A DNA stretch of 64,000 bases from Mycobacterium mantenii. GTDB lineage: Bacteria > Actinomycetota > Actinomycetes > Mycobacteriales > Mycobacteriaceae. The DNA lies in the NCBI RefSeq assembly GCF_010731775.1, contig NZ_AP022590.1, forward strand, positions 62,001 to 126,000. The letters run 5' to 3'. The position numbers were made by a program, and so were the translations under genes. Positions 39,496 to 49,151 of the stretch are shown in pieces. The stretch's first letter is position 1, and each line of letters begins with the position of its first letter. The notes below the pieces were generated by a model, which worked only from the letters and a program-made list of their open reading frames with translations, made no database searches and was not told the DNA's origin.

Positions 39496-39586
39496 CCCGC
39501 GCCGGCGACGATGCAGAGCGAAGCGATGAGGAGGAGCGGCGCCCGATGACCGGCGATGCACACCGAAGCGATGGGGAGCGACACCG
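39496..39586 (+). repeat. MIRU-like interspersed repeat in the serA-leuB gap
   Basis: The gap consists of two imperfect tandem copies of a GATGCA...CGAAGCGATGnGGAGnG unit (about 39508-39546 and 39554-39588). It contains the AGCGATGAGGAGGAGCGGCG core I recall from mycobacterial interspersed repetitive units. Like MIRUs it sits between stop and start codons of co-directional genes. The second copy supplies GGGGAGCG as a ribosome-binding site before leuB. Confidence 0.7.
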
Positions 39587-40597
39587 ATGAAGCTGGCGGT
39601 GATCGAGGGCGACGGTATCGGGCCCGAAGTCGTTTCCGAGGCCATCAAAGTCCTGGACGTGGTGCTGCCCGGGGTGGACAAGACCAGCTACGACCTAGGC
39701 GCGCGGCGATACCACGCCACCGGTGAGCTGCTGCCGGACTCGGTCATCGACGAGCTGCGGGCGCATGACGCCATCCTGCTCGGGGCGATCGGTGACCCGT
39801 CGGTGCCCAGCGGCGTGCTGGAGCGAGGCTTGTTGCTGCGCTTGCGTTTTGAGCTGGATCATCACATCAACTTGCGGCCGGGCCGGCTGTATCCGGGGGT
39901 GATCAGCCCGCTGGCCGGCAACCCCGAGATCGACTTCGTGGTGGTGCGCGAGGGAACGGAAGGCCCCTACACCGGCACCGGCGGTGCCATCCGCGTCGGA
40001 ACGCCCAACGAAGTCGCCACCGAGGTGAGTCAGAACACCGCGTTCGGTGTGCGTCGCGTGGTGGTCGACGCGTTCGAGCGGGCTCAGCGACGCCGAAAGC
40101 ACTTGACACTGGTGCACAAAACGAACGTGCTGACCTTCGCCGGCAGGCTGTGGTCGCGCATCGTGGCCGAGGTCGGCCGGGACTACCCCGACGTCGAGGT
40201 CGCGTATCAACACATCGACGCCGCGACCATCTTCATGGTCACCGACCCCGGTCGCTTCGACGTGATCGTCACCGACAACTTGTTCGGCGACATCATCACC
40301 GACCTGTCGGCCGCGGTGTGCGGCGGAATTGGCTTGGCCGCCAGTGGAAATATCGACGGCACCCGGACCAATCCCTCGATGTTCGAGCCCGTCCACGGCA
40401 GCGCGCCGGACATCGCCGGGCAGGGCATCGCCGATCCGACCGCTGCCATCATGTCGGTGGCGCTGCTGCTCGCCCATCTCGGCGAGGACGCCGCCGCTAC
40501 GCGGGTGGATCGGGCCGTCGAGCAGTATCTGGCAACGCGTGGGAACGAACGGCGCGCCACCGCCGAAGTCGGCGAACGGATTGCTGCCGCGCTCTAG
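39587..40597 (+). CDS. leuB: 3-isopropylmalate dehydrogenase
   Basis: A 336-residue NAD+-dependent decarboxylating dehydrogenase of leucine synthesis. It opens [14 protein letters not shown]. Substrate arginines lie in [19 protein letters not shown], and metal aspartates in [15 protein letters not shown]. It is of the actinobacterial short type. ATG start after GGGGAGCG. Its 3' end overlaps the convergent MFS gene by about 100 bp. Confidence 0.94.
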   Translation: MKLAVIEGDGIGPEVVSEAIKVLDVVLPGVDKTSYDLGARRYHATGELLPDSVIDELRAHDAILLGAIGDPSVPSGVLERGLLLRLRFELDHHINLRPGRLYPGVISPLAGNPEIDFVVVREGTEGPYTGTGGAIRVGTPNEVATEVSQNTAFGVRRVVVDAFERAQRRRKHLTLVHKTNVLTFAGRLWSRIVAEVGRDYPDVEVAYQHIDAATIFMVTDPGRFDVIVTDNLFGDIITDLSAAVCGGIGLAASGNIDGTRTNPSMFEPVHGSAPDIAGQGIADPTAAIMSVALLLAHLGEDAAATRVDRAVEQYLATRGNERRATAEVGERIAAAL

Positions 40598-41816
40598 TTT
40601 CCAGGCCTGGCGGGAGCAACCGCGCCGGAACCAGCGGCACCGCCGCCAGTGGGAACAGCGCGCACAACATCCACGCCGGTGGATATTTCGCGGCCGAGAT
40701 CAAGGCACCGAACAGTGGGGGGCCGGCGGCCGCCATCATCCGCTGGGTGGTGTTCTGAATGCCCAGGGCGCGTCCGCTCCAGTACGGCCCGGCGAATTCG
40801 GTGATGGCGGTGGCCTCCAGCCCGTTGTCCAGTACCGCGATCACCGCGATGGCGACCATCAGCCCCGCCTGCCACCGGGAATTCATGTAGTCGGCCCACG
40901 CCAGTAACAGGAGAACCAGCACGGCGGCGGCGGCGATGTAACGCACGGGCCGCATGCGTGAGCCCAGTCGATCCGACCAGCGGCCCACGGCCACCCGGCC
41001 GAGCGCGCCGAGCACCTGCGAAAGAGTGACCAACCCGCCGGCCGCCGCGACCGACCAGTGCAGGTTCCTGATCAGCCACACCAGCATGAACGTGACGGTC
41101 ACCGTTTGCGGCATCATCATCAGGCCCGCGACCGCGTGAATCCGCCATAGCGTCAACGACCCTCGATACGGGCTGGCGAGCTCCTGTTCGCTGGCACTGG
41201 CGCGGGGTTTGCGCGGCGGGTCGACGATTCCGACCGCGCTGACTATCGCCCCGAGCGTGCACGCCAGCGCGGCGAACCTGAGCCCGGCCTGCGGACCGTG
41301 CTCGGCGAGTTCGGGAATTATCAACGCGCCCAACGCGATTCCCAAGGGCTGCGCGGTTTGGCGGATGCCCATGGCCAGCCCGCGCTGGTGCGGCGGGAAC
41401 CAGGCGGACACCAGCCGCCCGCCGGCCGTGTTGCAACTGGCGGCGGCCATACCGCCGAGAAACAGATACATGGCGATCAGCACCATCGAATGTGCCGACG
41501 CCGCGGCATAGGCCGCCACTGCGGTAAGCGCCGAGCCGGTGGTCATCACCACCCGCTCGCCGACGCGGTCCAGCACGAACCCCCAGAGCACCAGCGTGAC
41601 CACCATGCCCCAGCTGGGCATGGAGGCGAGCAGACCGGCCTCGTCGAGCCGGATTCCCCGAGCGCTTTGCAGCGCCGGGATGAGGAAGGCGACGCCGTTG
41701 ATGAAGAGGAACGAACTTGCCGTTGCCAGCAGCGAAACGACCATGATCGACCAGCGCGCGCCCGCGCCGATTTCGGGCGTCGTGGCGGGGTCGGTCTGCA
41801 TTCCCCATGCTTGCAT
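40497..41816 (-). CDS. Major facilitator superfamily transporter (Rv2994-like)
   Basis: An MFS protein of about 439 residues with twelve predicted helices. The A-motif region is [13 protein letters not shown]; the second half repeats as [14 protein letters not shown]. It corresponds to Rv2994 by position. Substrate unknown. The tail ([15 protein letters not shown]...) is basic and overlaps the leuB 3' end. Start may be ATG 41816 or ATG 41801; the reading open to 42104 runs through the divergent FAH gene and is rejected. Confidence 0.82.
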   Translation of the reverse strand: MQAWGMQTDPATTPEIGAGARWSIMVVSLLATASSFLFINGVAFLIPALQSARGIRLDEAGLLASMPSWGMVVTLVLWGFVLDRVGERVVMTTGSALTAVAAYAAASAHSMVLIAMYLFLGGMAAASCNTAGGRLVSAWFPPHQRGLAMGIRQTAQPLGIALGALIIPELAEHGPQAGLRFAALACTLGAIVSAVGIVDPPRKPRASASEQELASPYRGSLTLWRIHAVAGLMMMPQTVTVTFMLVWLIRNLHWSVAAAGGLVTLSQVLGALGRVAVGRWSDRLGSRMRPVRYIAAAAVLVLLLLAWADYMNSRWQAGLMVAIAVIAVLDNGLEATAITEFAGPYWSGRALGIQNTTQRMMAAAGPPLFGALISAAKYPPAWMLCALFPLAAVPLVPARLLPPGLETRARQQSVRRLRRWRAVRSHALPDTARRPDPPA

Positions 41817-41906
41817 ATCGGCGCGAAATTTAGGGGTAGGACTTGTGCCCAGGTCCGAATCGTGACGGCCCGCCACGCCCGGCTGCGCCGCGCTCGCGAC
41901 CGTCAC

Positions 41907-41912
41907 TAGGCT
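41907..41912 (+). promoter_or_regulatory. -10 box TAGGCT of the FAH-gltX operon
   Basis: TAGGCT ends 7 nt before the ATG at 41920; leaderless type. Confidence 0.5.
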
Positions 41913-41919
41913 CAACCGA

Positions 41920-42726
41920 ATGCGCCTTGGTCGAATCGCCAGCCCGGACGGTGTCGCCTTCGTCAGTATCGAAGGCGAACTCGACAACCCAGCCGAGATG
42001 ATCGCGCGCGAGATCGCCGAACATCCGTTCGGCACGCCGAACTTCACCGGCCGATCGTGGCCGTTGGCCGACGTCCGGCTGCTCGCCCCGATACTGGCCA
42101 GCAAGGTGGTGTGTGTCGGAAAGAATTACGCCGATCACATCGCCGAGATGAAGGAGATGACCGGGCCTGCGCCGGTTGACCCGGTAATTTTCCTCAAGCC
42201 CAACACCGCGATCATCGGGCCGAACGTGCCGATTCGGTTGCCGGCCAACGCATCACCGGTGCACTTCGAGGGCGAGCTGGCGGTGGTCATCGGCCGGCCC
42301 TGCAAGGATGTCTCGGCCGCCCAGGCGGCGGAGAACATCCTTGGCTACACCATCGGCAACGACGTGTCGGCGCGCGATCAACAAAAGTCCGATGGCCAGT
42401 GGACCAGGGCCAAGGGCCATGACACCTTCTGTCCGGTCGGGCCATGGATCGTCACCGACCTCACACCGCTGGACCCGGGCGATCTGGAATTGCGCACCGA
42501 GGTCAACGGCGACGTCAAGCAGCACAGCCGTACCTCGCTGCTGATCCACGACATCGGTTCCATCGTCGAGTGGATTTCGGCCGTGATGACGTTGTTGCCC
42601 GGCGATATCATCCTGACCGGAACGCCCGCGGGCGTCGGCCCCATCGAGGATGGCGACACTGTCTCCATCACCATCGAGGGCATCGGCACCCTCACCAATC
42701 CCGTGGTCCGTAAAGGAAAATCGTGA
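41920..42726 (+). CDS. Fumarylacetoacetate hydrolase family protein (Rv2993c-like)
   Basis: A 268-residue FAH-fold protein. [16 protein letters not shown] and the metal-binding [11 protein letters not shown] (E-x-E) are followed by the [14 protein letters not shown] aspartate region. Family members cleave or isomerise 2-hydroxy-diene or acylpyruvate acids. Substrate unknown. Overlaps gltX by 4 bp (GTGA) and so shares its transcript. Confidence 0.88.
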   Translation: MRLGRIASPDGVAFVSIEGELDNPAEMIAREIAEHPFGTPNFTGRSWPLADVRLLAPILASKVVCVGKNYADHIAEMKEMTGPAPVDPVIFLKPNTAIIGPNVPIRLPANASPVHFEGELAVVIGRPCKDVSAAQAAENILGYTIGNDVSARDQQKSDGQWTRAKGHDTFCPVGPWIVTDLTPLDPGDLELRTEVNGDVKQHSRTSLLIHDIGSIVEWISAVMTLLPGDIILTGTPAGVGPIEDGDTVSITIEGIGTLTNPVVRKGKS

Positions 42727-44210
42727 CTGCATCCGCGCAAGCACACCTGGTCCGGGTCCGATTCTGTCCCTCGCCCACCGGCACCCCGCACGTCGGAATG
42801 GTCCGCACGGCGTTGTTCAACTGGGCCTACGCCCGACACACCGGGGGCACCTTCGTCTTTCGCATCGAGGACACCGATGCGCAGCGCGACAGCGAGGAAA
42901 GCTATTCCGCGCTGCTGGATGCGCTGCGTTGGCTTGGTCTGGACTGGGACGAGGGTCCCGAGGTCGGCGGACCCTACGGCCCCTACCGCCAGTCACTGCG
43001 CAGTGAGATCTATCACGACGTGGTGGCCAAGCTGCTCGAAGCGGGGGAGGCCTATTACGCCTTCTCGACGCCGGAGGAGGTCGAGGCGCGCCATGTCGCG
43101 GCGGGCCGTAATCCCAAGCTGGGCTACGACAATTTCGATCGGCAGCTGACCGATTCCCAGCGCGCGGCGTTTCTGGCCGAGGGCCGTAAACCCGTGGTGC
43201 GGCTGCGGATGCCCGACGAAGACCTCGCGTGGGACGACCTGGTTCGCGGCACCATCAGCTTCGCGGCCGGATCGGTGCCTGATTTCGCGTTGACCCGCGC
43301 CAACGGAGATCCGTTGTACACCTTGGTCAACCCGTGCGACGACGCGCTGATGAAGATCACCCATGTGCTGCGCGGTGAGGACCTGCTGCCGTCGACCCCG
43401 CGCCAGCTCGCGCTGTATCAGGCGCTGATCCGGATCGGCGTCGCCGAACGCACTCCGCAGTTCGCGCACCTTCCAACGGTATTGGGGGAGGGAACCAAAA
43501 AGCTCTCCAAGCGCGACCCGCAGTCAAACCTGTTCGCCCACCGCGACCGGGGCTTCATACCTGAAGGCCTGCTCAACTATCTCGCGTTGCTCGGCTGGGC
43601 CATCGCCGACGACCACGACGTGTTCAGCCTCGAGGAGATGGTGGCCGCGTTCGATGTGGTCAACGTCAACTCCAATCCCGCGCGATTCGACCAGAAGAAG
43701 GCCGACGCGCTCAACGCCGAGCACATCCGGATGCTGGCGGTCGAGGACTTCACCGCCAGGCTGCGCGACTATCTCAACGTCCACGGTCATCGCCTCGAAC
43801 TCGACGACGCCAGCTTCGCCGTCGCCGCCGACTTGGTGCAGACCCGGATCGTGGTGCTCGGCGACGCCTGGGAGCTGCTGAAGTTCCTCAACGACGACGA
43901 GTACGCCATCGACCCGAGAGCCGCCGCCAAGGAGCTGGGGCCGGACGGCGCTGCGGTTCTGGACGCGGCGCTGGCCGCGCTGGACGACGTTGCGGACTGG
44001 ACGGCGCCGGCCCTCGAAGCGGCGCTCAAGGCCGCGCTCATCGACAAGCTGGGCCTCAAACCGCGCAAGGCGTTCGGTCCGATCCGGGTGGGGGCCACCG
44101 GGACGACGGTCAGCCCGCCGTTGTTCGAGTCACTGGAACTGCTGGGCCGCGACCGTAGCCTGCAGCGGCTGCGCACGGCGCGGGAGACGGCCGGGCGGGA
44201 CACCGCCTGA
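42723..44210 (+). CDS. gltX: Glutamyl-tRNA synthetase
   Basis: A 495-residue class I synthetase. The HIGH motif is [11 protein letters not shown], the KMSKS motif is KKLSKRD, and the C-terminal anticodon-binding helices are present. With gatCAB in the same window and no glnS, it is probably non-discriminating and charges both tRNA(Glu) and tRNA(Gln). GTG start in the overlap with the FAH gene. The two cognate tRNA genes follow within 400 bp. Confidence 0.95.
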   Translation: MTASAQAHLVRVRFCPSPTGTPHVGMVRTALFNWAYARHTGGTFVFRIEDTDAQRDSEESYSALLDALRWLGLDWDEGPEVGGPYGPYRQSLRSEIYHDVVAKLLEAGEAYYAFSTPEEVEARHVAAGRNPKLGYDNFDRQLTDSQRAAFLAEGRKPVVRLRMPDEDLAWDDLVRGTISFAAGSVPDFALTRANGDPLYTLVNPCDDALMKITHVLRGEDLLPSTPRQLALYQALIRIGVAERTPQFAHLPTVLGEGTKKLSKRDPQSNLFAHRDRGFIPEGLLNYLALLGWAIADDHDVFSLEEMVAAFDVVNVNSNPARFDQKKADALNAEHIRMLAVEDFTARLRDYLNVHGHRLELDDASFAVAADLVQTRIVVLGDAWELLKFLNDDEYAIDPRAAAKELGPDGAAVLDAALAALDDVADWTAPALEAALKAALIDKLGLKPRKAFGPIRVGATGTTVSPPLFESLELLGRDRSLQRLRTARETAGRDTA

Positions 44211-44360
44211 GCGACCCGGGACCACGCGTGCGGAGTGTGCGCCGAGACTTTGGTAGTCTGCACTGCGGTTTACAAAGGCCGACAACGGCTGGCGGCGGCG
44301 GACTCCAAAGAGCTTAGGAAAGCCCGCAATCGACGCTGACCAGCGGTTTTAGGCAGCCAA

Positions 44361-44432
44361 TGGGGTATGGTGTAATTGGCAACACAGCTGATTCTGGTTC
44401 AGCCATTCTAGGTTCGAGTCCTGGTACCCCAG
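44361..44432 (+). tRNA. tRNA-Gln (anticodon CTG)
   Basis: A 72-nt cloverleaf. Acceptor TGGGGTA pairs with TACCCCA, the anticodon loop is TTCTGGT (anticodon CTG, codon CAG), and the T-loop is TTCGAGT with G discriminator. Only CA of CCA follows, so CCA is mostly added post-transcriptionally. The U1-A72 pair is typical of tRNA-Gln. Confidence 0.95.
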
Positions 44433-44515
44433 CAAAACTCTCTCCGCTCAAGCGATTAGGTGGGCTTAGCGGGTTGAGCTATGCTGACTCTCCGGATCGT
44501 CTCTGGATCGTTTCT

Positions 44516-44588
44516 GGCCCCGTCGTCTAGCGGCCTAGGACGCCGCCCTCTCACGGCGGTAGCGTGGGTTCGAATCCCATCGGGGCTA
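44516..44588 (+). tRNA. tRNA-Glu (anticodon CTC)
   Basis: A 73-nt cloverleaf. The acceptor begins GGCCCCG and closes with CGGGGCT (a G-U at 1:72). Anticodon stem CCGCC/GGCGG encloses CTCTCAC (anticodon CTC, codon GAG), and the T-loop is TTCGAAT. No CCA is encoded. Confidence 0.94.
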
Positions 44589-44600
44589 CAAATAACGCAC

Positions 44601-45113
44601 TTACTGGTCGGTCCCCAGGACCGCCGGTGCTGTCGATCCACCCACCGGCATCGCCGGTAGGCCGAGTTTGCGGTGATCCCAGGAGCGAGCCCGACGGGCC
44701 ACAATGCGAACGCAGACCCGCTTGTTCATCATCTGCTCAACGAACGGCTTCATGTCGTCGGTGTAGGGACCGGTGTAGCGCTCCCAGACGCTGACCCCCA
44801 CCCGGTGTGATACGTCGGGATCGTCGACGATCTCGGCGACGCCTTCGAAGGACACCCCGCGCAGCGTGTCGTAAGTGTGGCCGTCCTCGATCAGAAAGCT
44901 CACCCGCGGATCGCGCTTGAGGTTGACGGCCTTCTGCGACTTGGCCTTGGTCTCCAGCCAGATCTCGCCGTCGACGACGGCGTACCACATGGCGGTCAGG
45001 TGCGGCTGGCCGTCGACGCCGATGGTGGCCAGCGTGCCGGTGCGGCTTTTCACGACGAAATCGGCGATCTCGTCTTCGGACATGACGATGCTCGCGCGCT
45101 GATTGGTTCCCAT
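44601..45113 (-). CDS. PPOX-class flavin/F420-binding protein (Rv2991-like)
   Basis: A 170-residue split beta-barrel protein: RTGTLATIGVDGQPHLTAMWYAVVDGEIWLET and later SFEGVAEIVDD with a C-terminal RSWDHRKLG. It matches Rv2991, of the flavin/deazaflavin oxidoreductase superfamily (FMN or F420). Reaction unknown. Start ATG 45113 matches the conserved N-terminus; in-frame extension to 45431 overlaps the IclR gene and is rejected. Confidence 0.86.
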   Translation of the reverse strand: MGTNQRASIVMSEDEIADFVVKSRTGTLATIGVDGQPHLTAMWYAVVDGEIWLETKAKSQKAVNLKRDPRVSFLIEDGHTYDTLRGVSFEGVAEIVDDPDVSHRVGVSVWERYTGPYTDDMKPFVEQMMNKRVCVRIVARRARSWDHRKLGLPAMPVGGSTAPAVLGTDQ

Positions 45114-45162
45114 GCCGGTCAGTCTGTCAGGCCAGGCGCGATGCAGTGTGCGCTGGTGGCTT

Positions 45163-45864
45163 TCAGAGGCGACGGGTGAGTGCGTCGGCGGCGGACAACA
45201 GGTCGGCGGCCCAGCGTGCCCCCGGCCGCCGGCCGATCCGGTCGACGGGGCCCGACACCGAGATTGCGGCGATGACGGCACCGCGGCTATCGCGCACCGG
45301 CGCCGAGACACTCGCCACGCCCGGCTCGCGCTCGGCGACGCTTTGGGCCCAACCCCGCTTCCGCACTTCGGCCAGCGTTCGTTCGGTGAACTTCGCCGTC
45401 GCGAGCACCGCTTTCTGGGTGGCCGCGTCACTATGGGCCAGTAGCACTTTGGCTCCGGACCCGGCCGTCATCGGCAGGCGCGCACCGATCGGAACCGTAT
45501 CGCGAAGGCCCGCAGCAGGTTCCAGCGCGGCCACGCAGACCCGGTCGGTGCCCTCGCGTCGGTACAGCTGCACACTTTCGCCGGTGGTTTCGCGCAGCAG
45601 CGGGAGCACCGCGCTGCTGGCGGCCAGCAGCGGATCGTTGACATGGGCCGCGAGTTCGGTGACGGCCGGACCGAGCAGCCAGCGGCCTTCGTCGTCGCGC
45701 GCCAGCAGTCGATGGACTTCCAGGGCGGCGGCCAGCCGGTATGCCGTGGCGCGGGGTAGCGACGTCCGCTCACACAGTTCGGCTAATCCACAGGGTGATT
45801 GGGAGATCGTGTGCAAGATCCCCACGGCTTTGTCCAGGACGCCGATACCGCTATGCTGTCTCAC
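45163..45864 (-). CDS. IclR-family regulator divergent from leuCD (Rv2989-like)
   Basis: A 233-residue IclR regulator. The N-terminal winged helix is LAELCERTSLPRATAYRLAAALE (about 27-49), followed by the IclR effector domain (about 80-230). By position and type it corresponds to LtbR of corynebacteria, which controls leucine synthesis. GTG 45864 is supported by a TAGTAT -10 box 6 nt upstream on the minus strand. Its target is probably the shared 85-bp spacer with leuC. Confidence 0.88.
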   Translation of the reverse strand: MRQHSGIGVLDKAVGILHTISQSPCGLAELCERTSLPRATAYRLAAALEVHRLLARDDEGRWLLGPAVTELAAHVNDPLLAASSAVLPLLRETTGESVQLYRREGTDRVCVAALEPAAGLRDTVPIGARLPMTAGSGAKVLLAHSDAATQKAVLATAKFTERTLAEVRKRGWAQSVAEREPGVASVSAPVRDSRGAVIAAISVSGPVDRIGRRPGARWAADLLSAADALTRRL

Positions 45865-45866
45865 AA

Positions 45867-45900
45867 AGAGATACTAGCGTCTCGCATTCTGAGATCATAG
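45867..45900. promoter_or_regulatory. IclR/leuC shared control region
   Basis: GAGA-TACTAGCG-TCTC and TCTC-GCATTCT-GAGA are overlapping inverted repeats sharing the middle TCTC. They cover the regulator's own -10 box (45871-45876, minus strand) and lie about 50-80 bp before leuC. A bound IclR dimer here could repress both genes. Confidence 0.5.
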
Positions 45901-45949
45901 CCCGAATGATCGGCGAGCCGCTGACGAGGTGAATTGAGGCGAGTTCGAG

Positions 45950-47389
45950 ATGGGAATCGACCAAGGGGCGGCGGGGGCCGCCACCAAACCGCGCACTCTG
46001 GCCGAAAAAGTTTGGGAAGACCACGTTGTGGTATCCGGCGGTACCAGCGAGCCCGACCTGATCTACATCGATTTGCACCTGGTGCACGAAGTCACCAGCC
46101 CGCAGGCTTTCGACGGCCTACGCCTGGCCGGCCGGCCGGTGCGCCGCCCCGATTTGACGCTGGCCACTGAGGATCACAACGTCCCGACCATCGATATCGA
46201 CAAGCCGATCGCCGACCCGGTGTCGCGGACCCAAGTCGAGACATTGCGGCGAAATTGTGCCGAATTCGGTGTGCGGCTATATCCGATGGGCGACGTCGAG
46301 CAGGGCATCGTGCACGTGGTCGGGCCCCAGTTGGGCCTCACGCAGCCCGGAATGACGGTGGTATGTGGGGATAGTCACACCTCGACGCACGGCGCATTCG
46401 GCGCGCTGGCCATGGGAATTGGCACCTCCGAGGTCGAGCACGTGCTGGCCACCCAGACCTTGCCGCTGCGGCCGTTCAAGACGATGGCGGTCAATGTCGA
46501 TGGAGAGCTGCCCGCCGGGGTGACGGCCAAGGACATCATCCTCGCCCTGATCGCCAAGATCGGTACCGGCGGCGGGCAGGGGCATGTCATCGAATATCGC
46601 GGCAGCGCCATCCAATCGCTGTCGATGGAAGGCCGGATGACCGTCTGCAATATGAGCATCGAAGCCGGTGCCCGGGCGGGAATGGTGGCTCCGGACGAAA
46701 CTACGTTTGAGTTTCTGCGTGGGCGCCCGCATGCCCCCCAAGGGGCGCAATGGGATGCGGCGATGCGTTATTGGCAGCAGCTGCACACCGATCCAGGCGC
46801 CGAATTCGACACCGAGGTCCACCTCGACGCCGCGTCGCTGAGCCCGTTCGTGACGTGGGGCACCAACCCCGGCCAGGGTGTGCCGTTGGCCGGCGCGGTG
46901 CCCGATCCCGAACTGATGACCGACGACGCGCAGCGGCAGGCGGCGGAGAAAGCGTTGGCGTATATGGACCTTCGGCCGGGCACGCCGATGCGTGACGTCG
47001 CCGTTGACACTGTGTTCGTGGGCTCTTGTACCAACGGTCGTATCGAAGATCTGCGGGTCGTTGCCGACGTGCTGCGTGACCGCAAGGTCGCACCCGGGGT
47101 GCGGATGCTCGTCGTGCCGGGTTCGATGCGGGTGCGCGCGCAGGCCGAAGCCGAGGGGCTGGGTGAGGTTTTCACCGCTGCCGGCGCCGAGTGGCGCCAG
47201 GCGGGCTGTTCAATGTGCCTAGGGATGAATCCCGACCAGCTTGCGCCGGGGGAGCGGTGCGCAGCGACGTCCAACCGCAACTTCGAAGGGCGCCAGGGTA
47301 AAGGCGGTCGCACGCATTTGGTGTCTCCGGCGGTCGCCGCGGCGACAGCGGTTCGCGGCACATTGTCTGCTCCCGCCGATTTGACCTGA
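45950..47389 (+). CDS. leuC: 3-isopropylmalate dehydratase large subunit
   Basis: A 479-residue aconitase-family subunit. The [4Fe-4S] cysteines are in VGSCTNGR and [10 protein letters not shown] near the C-terminus, and the substrate segment [17 protein letters not shown] is present. It isomerises 2- to 3-isopropylmalate with LeuD in leucine synthesis. ATG start. leuD follows 26 bp later. Confidence 0.95.
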   Translation: MGIDQGAAGAATKPRTLAEKVWEDHVVVSGGTSEPDLIYIDLHLVHEVTSPQAFDGLRLAGRPVRRPDLTLATEDHNVPTIDIDKPIADPVSRTQVETLRRNCAEFGVRLYPMGDVEQGIVHVVGPQLGLTQPGMTVVCGDSHTSTHGAFGALAMGIGTSEVEHVLATQTLPLRPFKTMAVNVDGELPAGVTAKDIILALIAKIGTGGGQGHVIEYRGSAIQSLSMEGRMTVCNMSIEAGARAGMVAPDETTFEFLRGRPHAPQGAQWDAAMRYWQQLHTDPGAEFDTEVHLDAASLSPFVTWGTNPGQGVPLAGAVPDPELMTDDAQRQAAEKALAYMDLRPGTPMRDVAVDTVFVGSCTNGRIEDLRVVADVLRDRKVAPGVRMLVVPGSMRVRAQAEAEGLGEVFTAAGAEWRQAGCSMCLGMNPDQLAPGERCAATSNRNFEGRQGKGGRTHLVSPAVAAATAVRGTLSAPADLT

Positions 47390-47415
47390 CGTATTCGACT
47401 GTTGAAGGGATGAGC

Positions 47416-48012
47416 ATGGAAGCATTTCACACCCACACCGGTATCGGTGTGCCGCTGCGGCGCTCCAACGTCGACACCGATCAGATCATTCCTGCGGTGT
47501 ATTTGAAGCGTGTCACCCGAACCGGTTTCGAGGACGGCTTGTTCGCCAGCTGGCGGTCGGATCCGTCATTCGTGCTCAACCTCAGCCCCTTTGACCGGGG
47601 GTCAGTGCTAGTCGCGGGACCCGATTTCGGGACGGGGTCGTCGCGGGAGCATGCGGTGTGGGCACTGATGGACTACGGGTTCCGGGTGGTCATCTCGTCT
47701 CGATTCGGTGACATTTTCCGGGGCAACGCCGGCAAGGCGGGGCTGCTGGCGGCCGAAGTTTCTCAGGACGGTGTGGAGCTGCTCTGGAAGCTCATCGAGC
47801 AGAGCCCGGGTTTGGAAATCACTGTCAATCTTCAAGATCGAAATATCACCGCGGGAACGACGGTGCTGCCGTTCAAGATTGACAACCACACCGCGTGGCG
47901 ACTACTCGAGGGCCTCGACGATATAGCCCTTACGCTGCGGAAACTCGACGAGATCGAGTCATTCGAGGCGGGGTATCCGGACTGGAAACCGCGGACGTTG
48001 CCCACCTCTTGA
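47416..48012 (+). CDS. leuD: 3-isopropylmalate dehydratase small subunit
   Basis: A 198-residue Leu[15 protein letters not shown] near 20-33 and [17 protein letters not shown] near 70-86, the swivel domain that caps the LeuC cluster. Start ATG 47416 has GAAGGG (47404-47409) 6 nt upstream; the in-frame ATG at 47410 is too close to it. Together with leuC forms the isopropylmalate isomerase. Confidence 0.94.
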   Translation: MEAFHTHTGIGVPLRRSNVDTDQIIPAVYLKRVTRTGFEDGLFASWRSDPSFVLNLSPFDRGSVLVAGPDFGTGSSREHAVWALMDYGFRVVISSRFGDIFRGNAGKAGLLAAEVSQDGVELLWKLIEQSPGLEITVNLQDRNITAGTTVLPFKIDNHTAWRLLEGLDDIALTLRKLDEIESFEAGYPDWKPRTLPTS

Positions 48013-48146
48013 ACGGCCGACCGAAGCCGAATTTCTGCTTGATCGGCTAACTAAACCGAGCCGATTTTTACGGCCCTCCACCGGTCAAGGGCGGCAACCA
48101 GATTGCGAAAATGCCGCACGCCTTGCGGTGAAATTGCGCGTGGCTC

Positions 48147-48176
48147 TTGGAACTTTGCTGGGTGAGGGTTTACCGT
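48147..48176 (+). promoter_or_regulatory. hupB promoter candidate
   Basis: -35-like TTGGAA (48147-48152), an 18-nt spacer and -10 TACCGT (48171-48176), leaving a leader of about 140 nt before hupB. Confidence 0.45.
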
Positions 48177-48178
48177 GT

Positions 48179-48215
48179 CCACTAGTCGGTTCAAATCGAG
48201 GACCACTAGTGTCGG
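48179..48215 (+). promoter_or_regulatory. Direct repeats CCACTAGT upstream of hupB
   Basis: CCACTAGTCGG (from 48179) and CCACTAGTGTCGG (from 48203) are repeated 24 bp apart, each with the palindromic core ACTAGT. They lie between the predicted promoter and the ribosome-binding site and may be a regulatory site, perhaps for HupB itself. Confidence 0.4.
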
Positions 48216-48223
48216 AGGGATTG

Positions 48224-48862
48224 ATGAATAAGGCAGAGCTCATTGATGTGCTCACAACTAAATTGAACACGGACCGTCGACAGGCGACCGCAGCGGTCGA
48301 GAATGTTGTCGACACCATTGTGCGTGCGGTACACAAGGGCGACAGCGTCACCATCACCGGGTTCGGTGTGTTCGAGCAGCGGCGCCGCGCAGCGCGGGTG
48401 GCCCGCAACCCGCGGACCGGTGAGACGGTGAAGGTGAAGCCGACGTCCGTCCCGGCGTTCCGCCCCGGTGCACAGTTCAAAGCGGTTGTGTCTGGCGCAC
48501 AGCGCCTCCCGTCGGACGGCCCGGCCGTCAAGCGCGGTGTGGTAGCGGGTGGTGGTGCGGCCAAGAAGACCGCCGCGAAGAAGGCACCGGCCAAGAAGGC
48601 CGCGGCCAAGAAGGCACCGGCCAAGAAGGCCGCGGCCAAGAAGGCTCCGGCCCGCAAGGCCGCGACCAAGGCCCCGGCCAAGAAGGCGGCGACCAAGGCT
48701 CCGGTTCGCAAGGCGGCGACCAAGGCTCCGGCCAAGAAGGCCGTCACCAAGGCCCCGGCCAAGAAGGCCGCGACCAAGGCCCCGGCCAAGAAGGCCGCGA
48801 GCAAGTCTCCGGCCCGCAAGGCTCCGGCCAAGAAGACGACCGCGCGTCGCGGTCGCAAGTAA
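48224..48862 (+). CDS. hupB: DNA-binding protein HU with Lys/Ala-rich tail
   Basis: A 212-residue nucleoid protein. Residues 1 to about 90 are the HU fold ([27 protein letters not shown]). Residues about 105-212 are a histone-H1-like tail of PAKKAA/PARKAA repeats, also repeated at DNA level (48560-48840). It bends and compacts DNA. ATG 48224 follows CGGAGGGA; an upstream in-frame reading from 48128 has no matching sequence in the family. The tail repeat number can vary between strains. Confidence 0.95.
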   Translation: MNKAELIDVLTTKLNTDRRQATAAVENVVDTIVRAVHKGDSVTITGFGVFEQRRRAARVARNPRTGETVKVKPTSVPAFRPGAQFKAVVSGAQRLPSDGPAVKRGVVAGGGAAKKTAAKKAPAKKAAAKKAPAKKAAAKKAPARKAATKAPAKKAATKAPVRKAATKAPAKKAVTKAPAKKAATKAPAKKAASKSPARKAPAKKTTARRGRK

Positions 48863-48880
48863 TCGGAGTCAAGTTCTAGA

Positions 48881-48927
48881 CACGAGTACCCTTCGGGCGG
48901 CGGTGGTGCCCCCGAAGGGTATTCGTG
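48881..48927 (+). terminator. hupB terminator, 17-bp stem
   Basis: CACGAGTACCCTTCGGG (48881-48897) pairs with CCCGAAGGGTATTCGTG (48911-48927), with one G-U pair and a 13-nt loop. It starts 19 bp after the hupB stop. Confidence 0.75.
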
Positions 48928-48934
48928 CGCTCAA

Positions 48935-49151
48935 GGGGCGGTCGCAAGCGCGGCCGTGGCAATCGCAAGCGCGGCGTAGCCGGGCGCAGCGGGTGGCCGC
49001 TACAGGTCGGGTCGGCGCGGCGGGCCGCCCCCATCACGTTAGGGGCGGTCGCAAGCGCGGCCGTGGCAATCGCAAGCGCGGCGTAGCCGGGCGCAGCGGG
49101 TGGCCGCTACAGGTCGGGTCGGCGCAGGCGGGCCGCCCCGATCAGGCTAGG
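48935..49151. repeat. 107-bp tandem duplication between hupB and mutT1
   Basis: Units 48935-49041 and 49042-49151 are nearly identical; the second has a 1-nt insertion and a few changes. Each holds two TCGCAAGCGCGG copies, the dispersed core ATCGCAAGCGCGGCGTAGCC, and an end resembling the last bases of mutT1 (GATCAGGCTAGG). The second unit includes the real mutT1 stop. No convincing gene lies in this 284-bp gap. Confidence 0.8.

Noticed and set aside
45114..45431. N-terminal extension of the PPOX protein to 276 residues
   Set aside because: The extra sequence overlaps the IclR gene on the same strand in another frame, and the conserved family start is at 45113.
48560..48840. Tandem repeat array resembling a CRISPR
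   Set aside because: The repeats are in-frame PAKKAA codons of the HupB tail, with no unique spacers of constant size.
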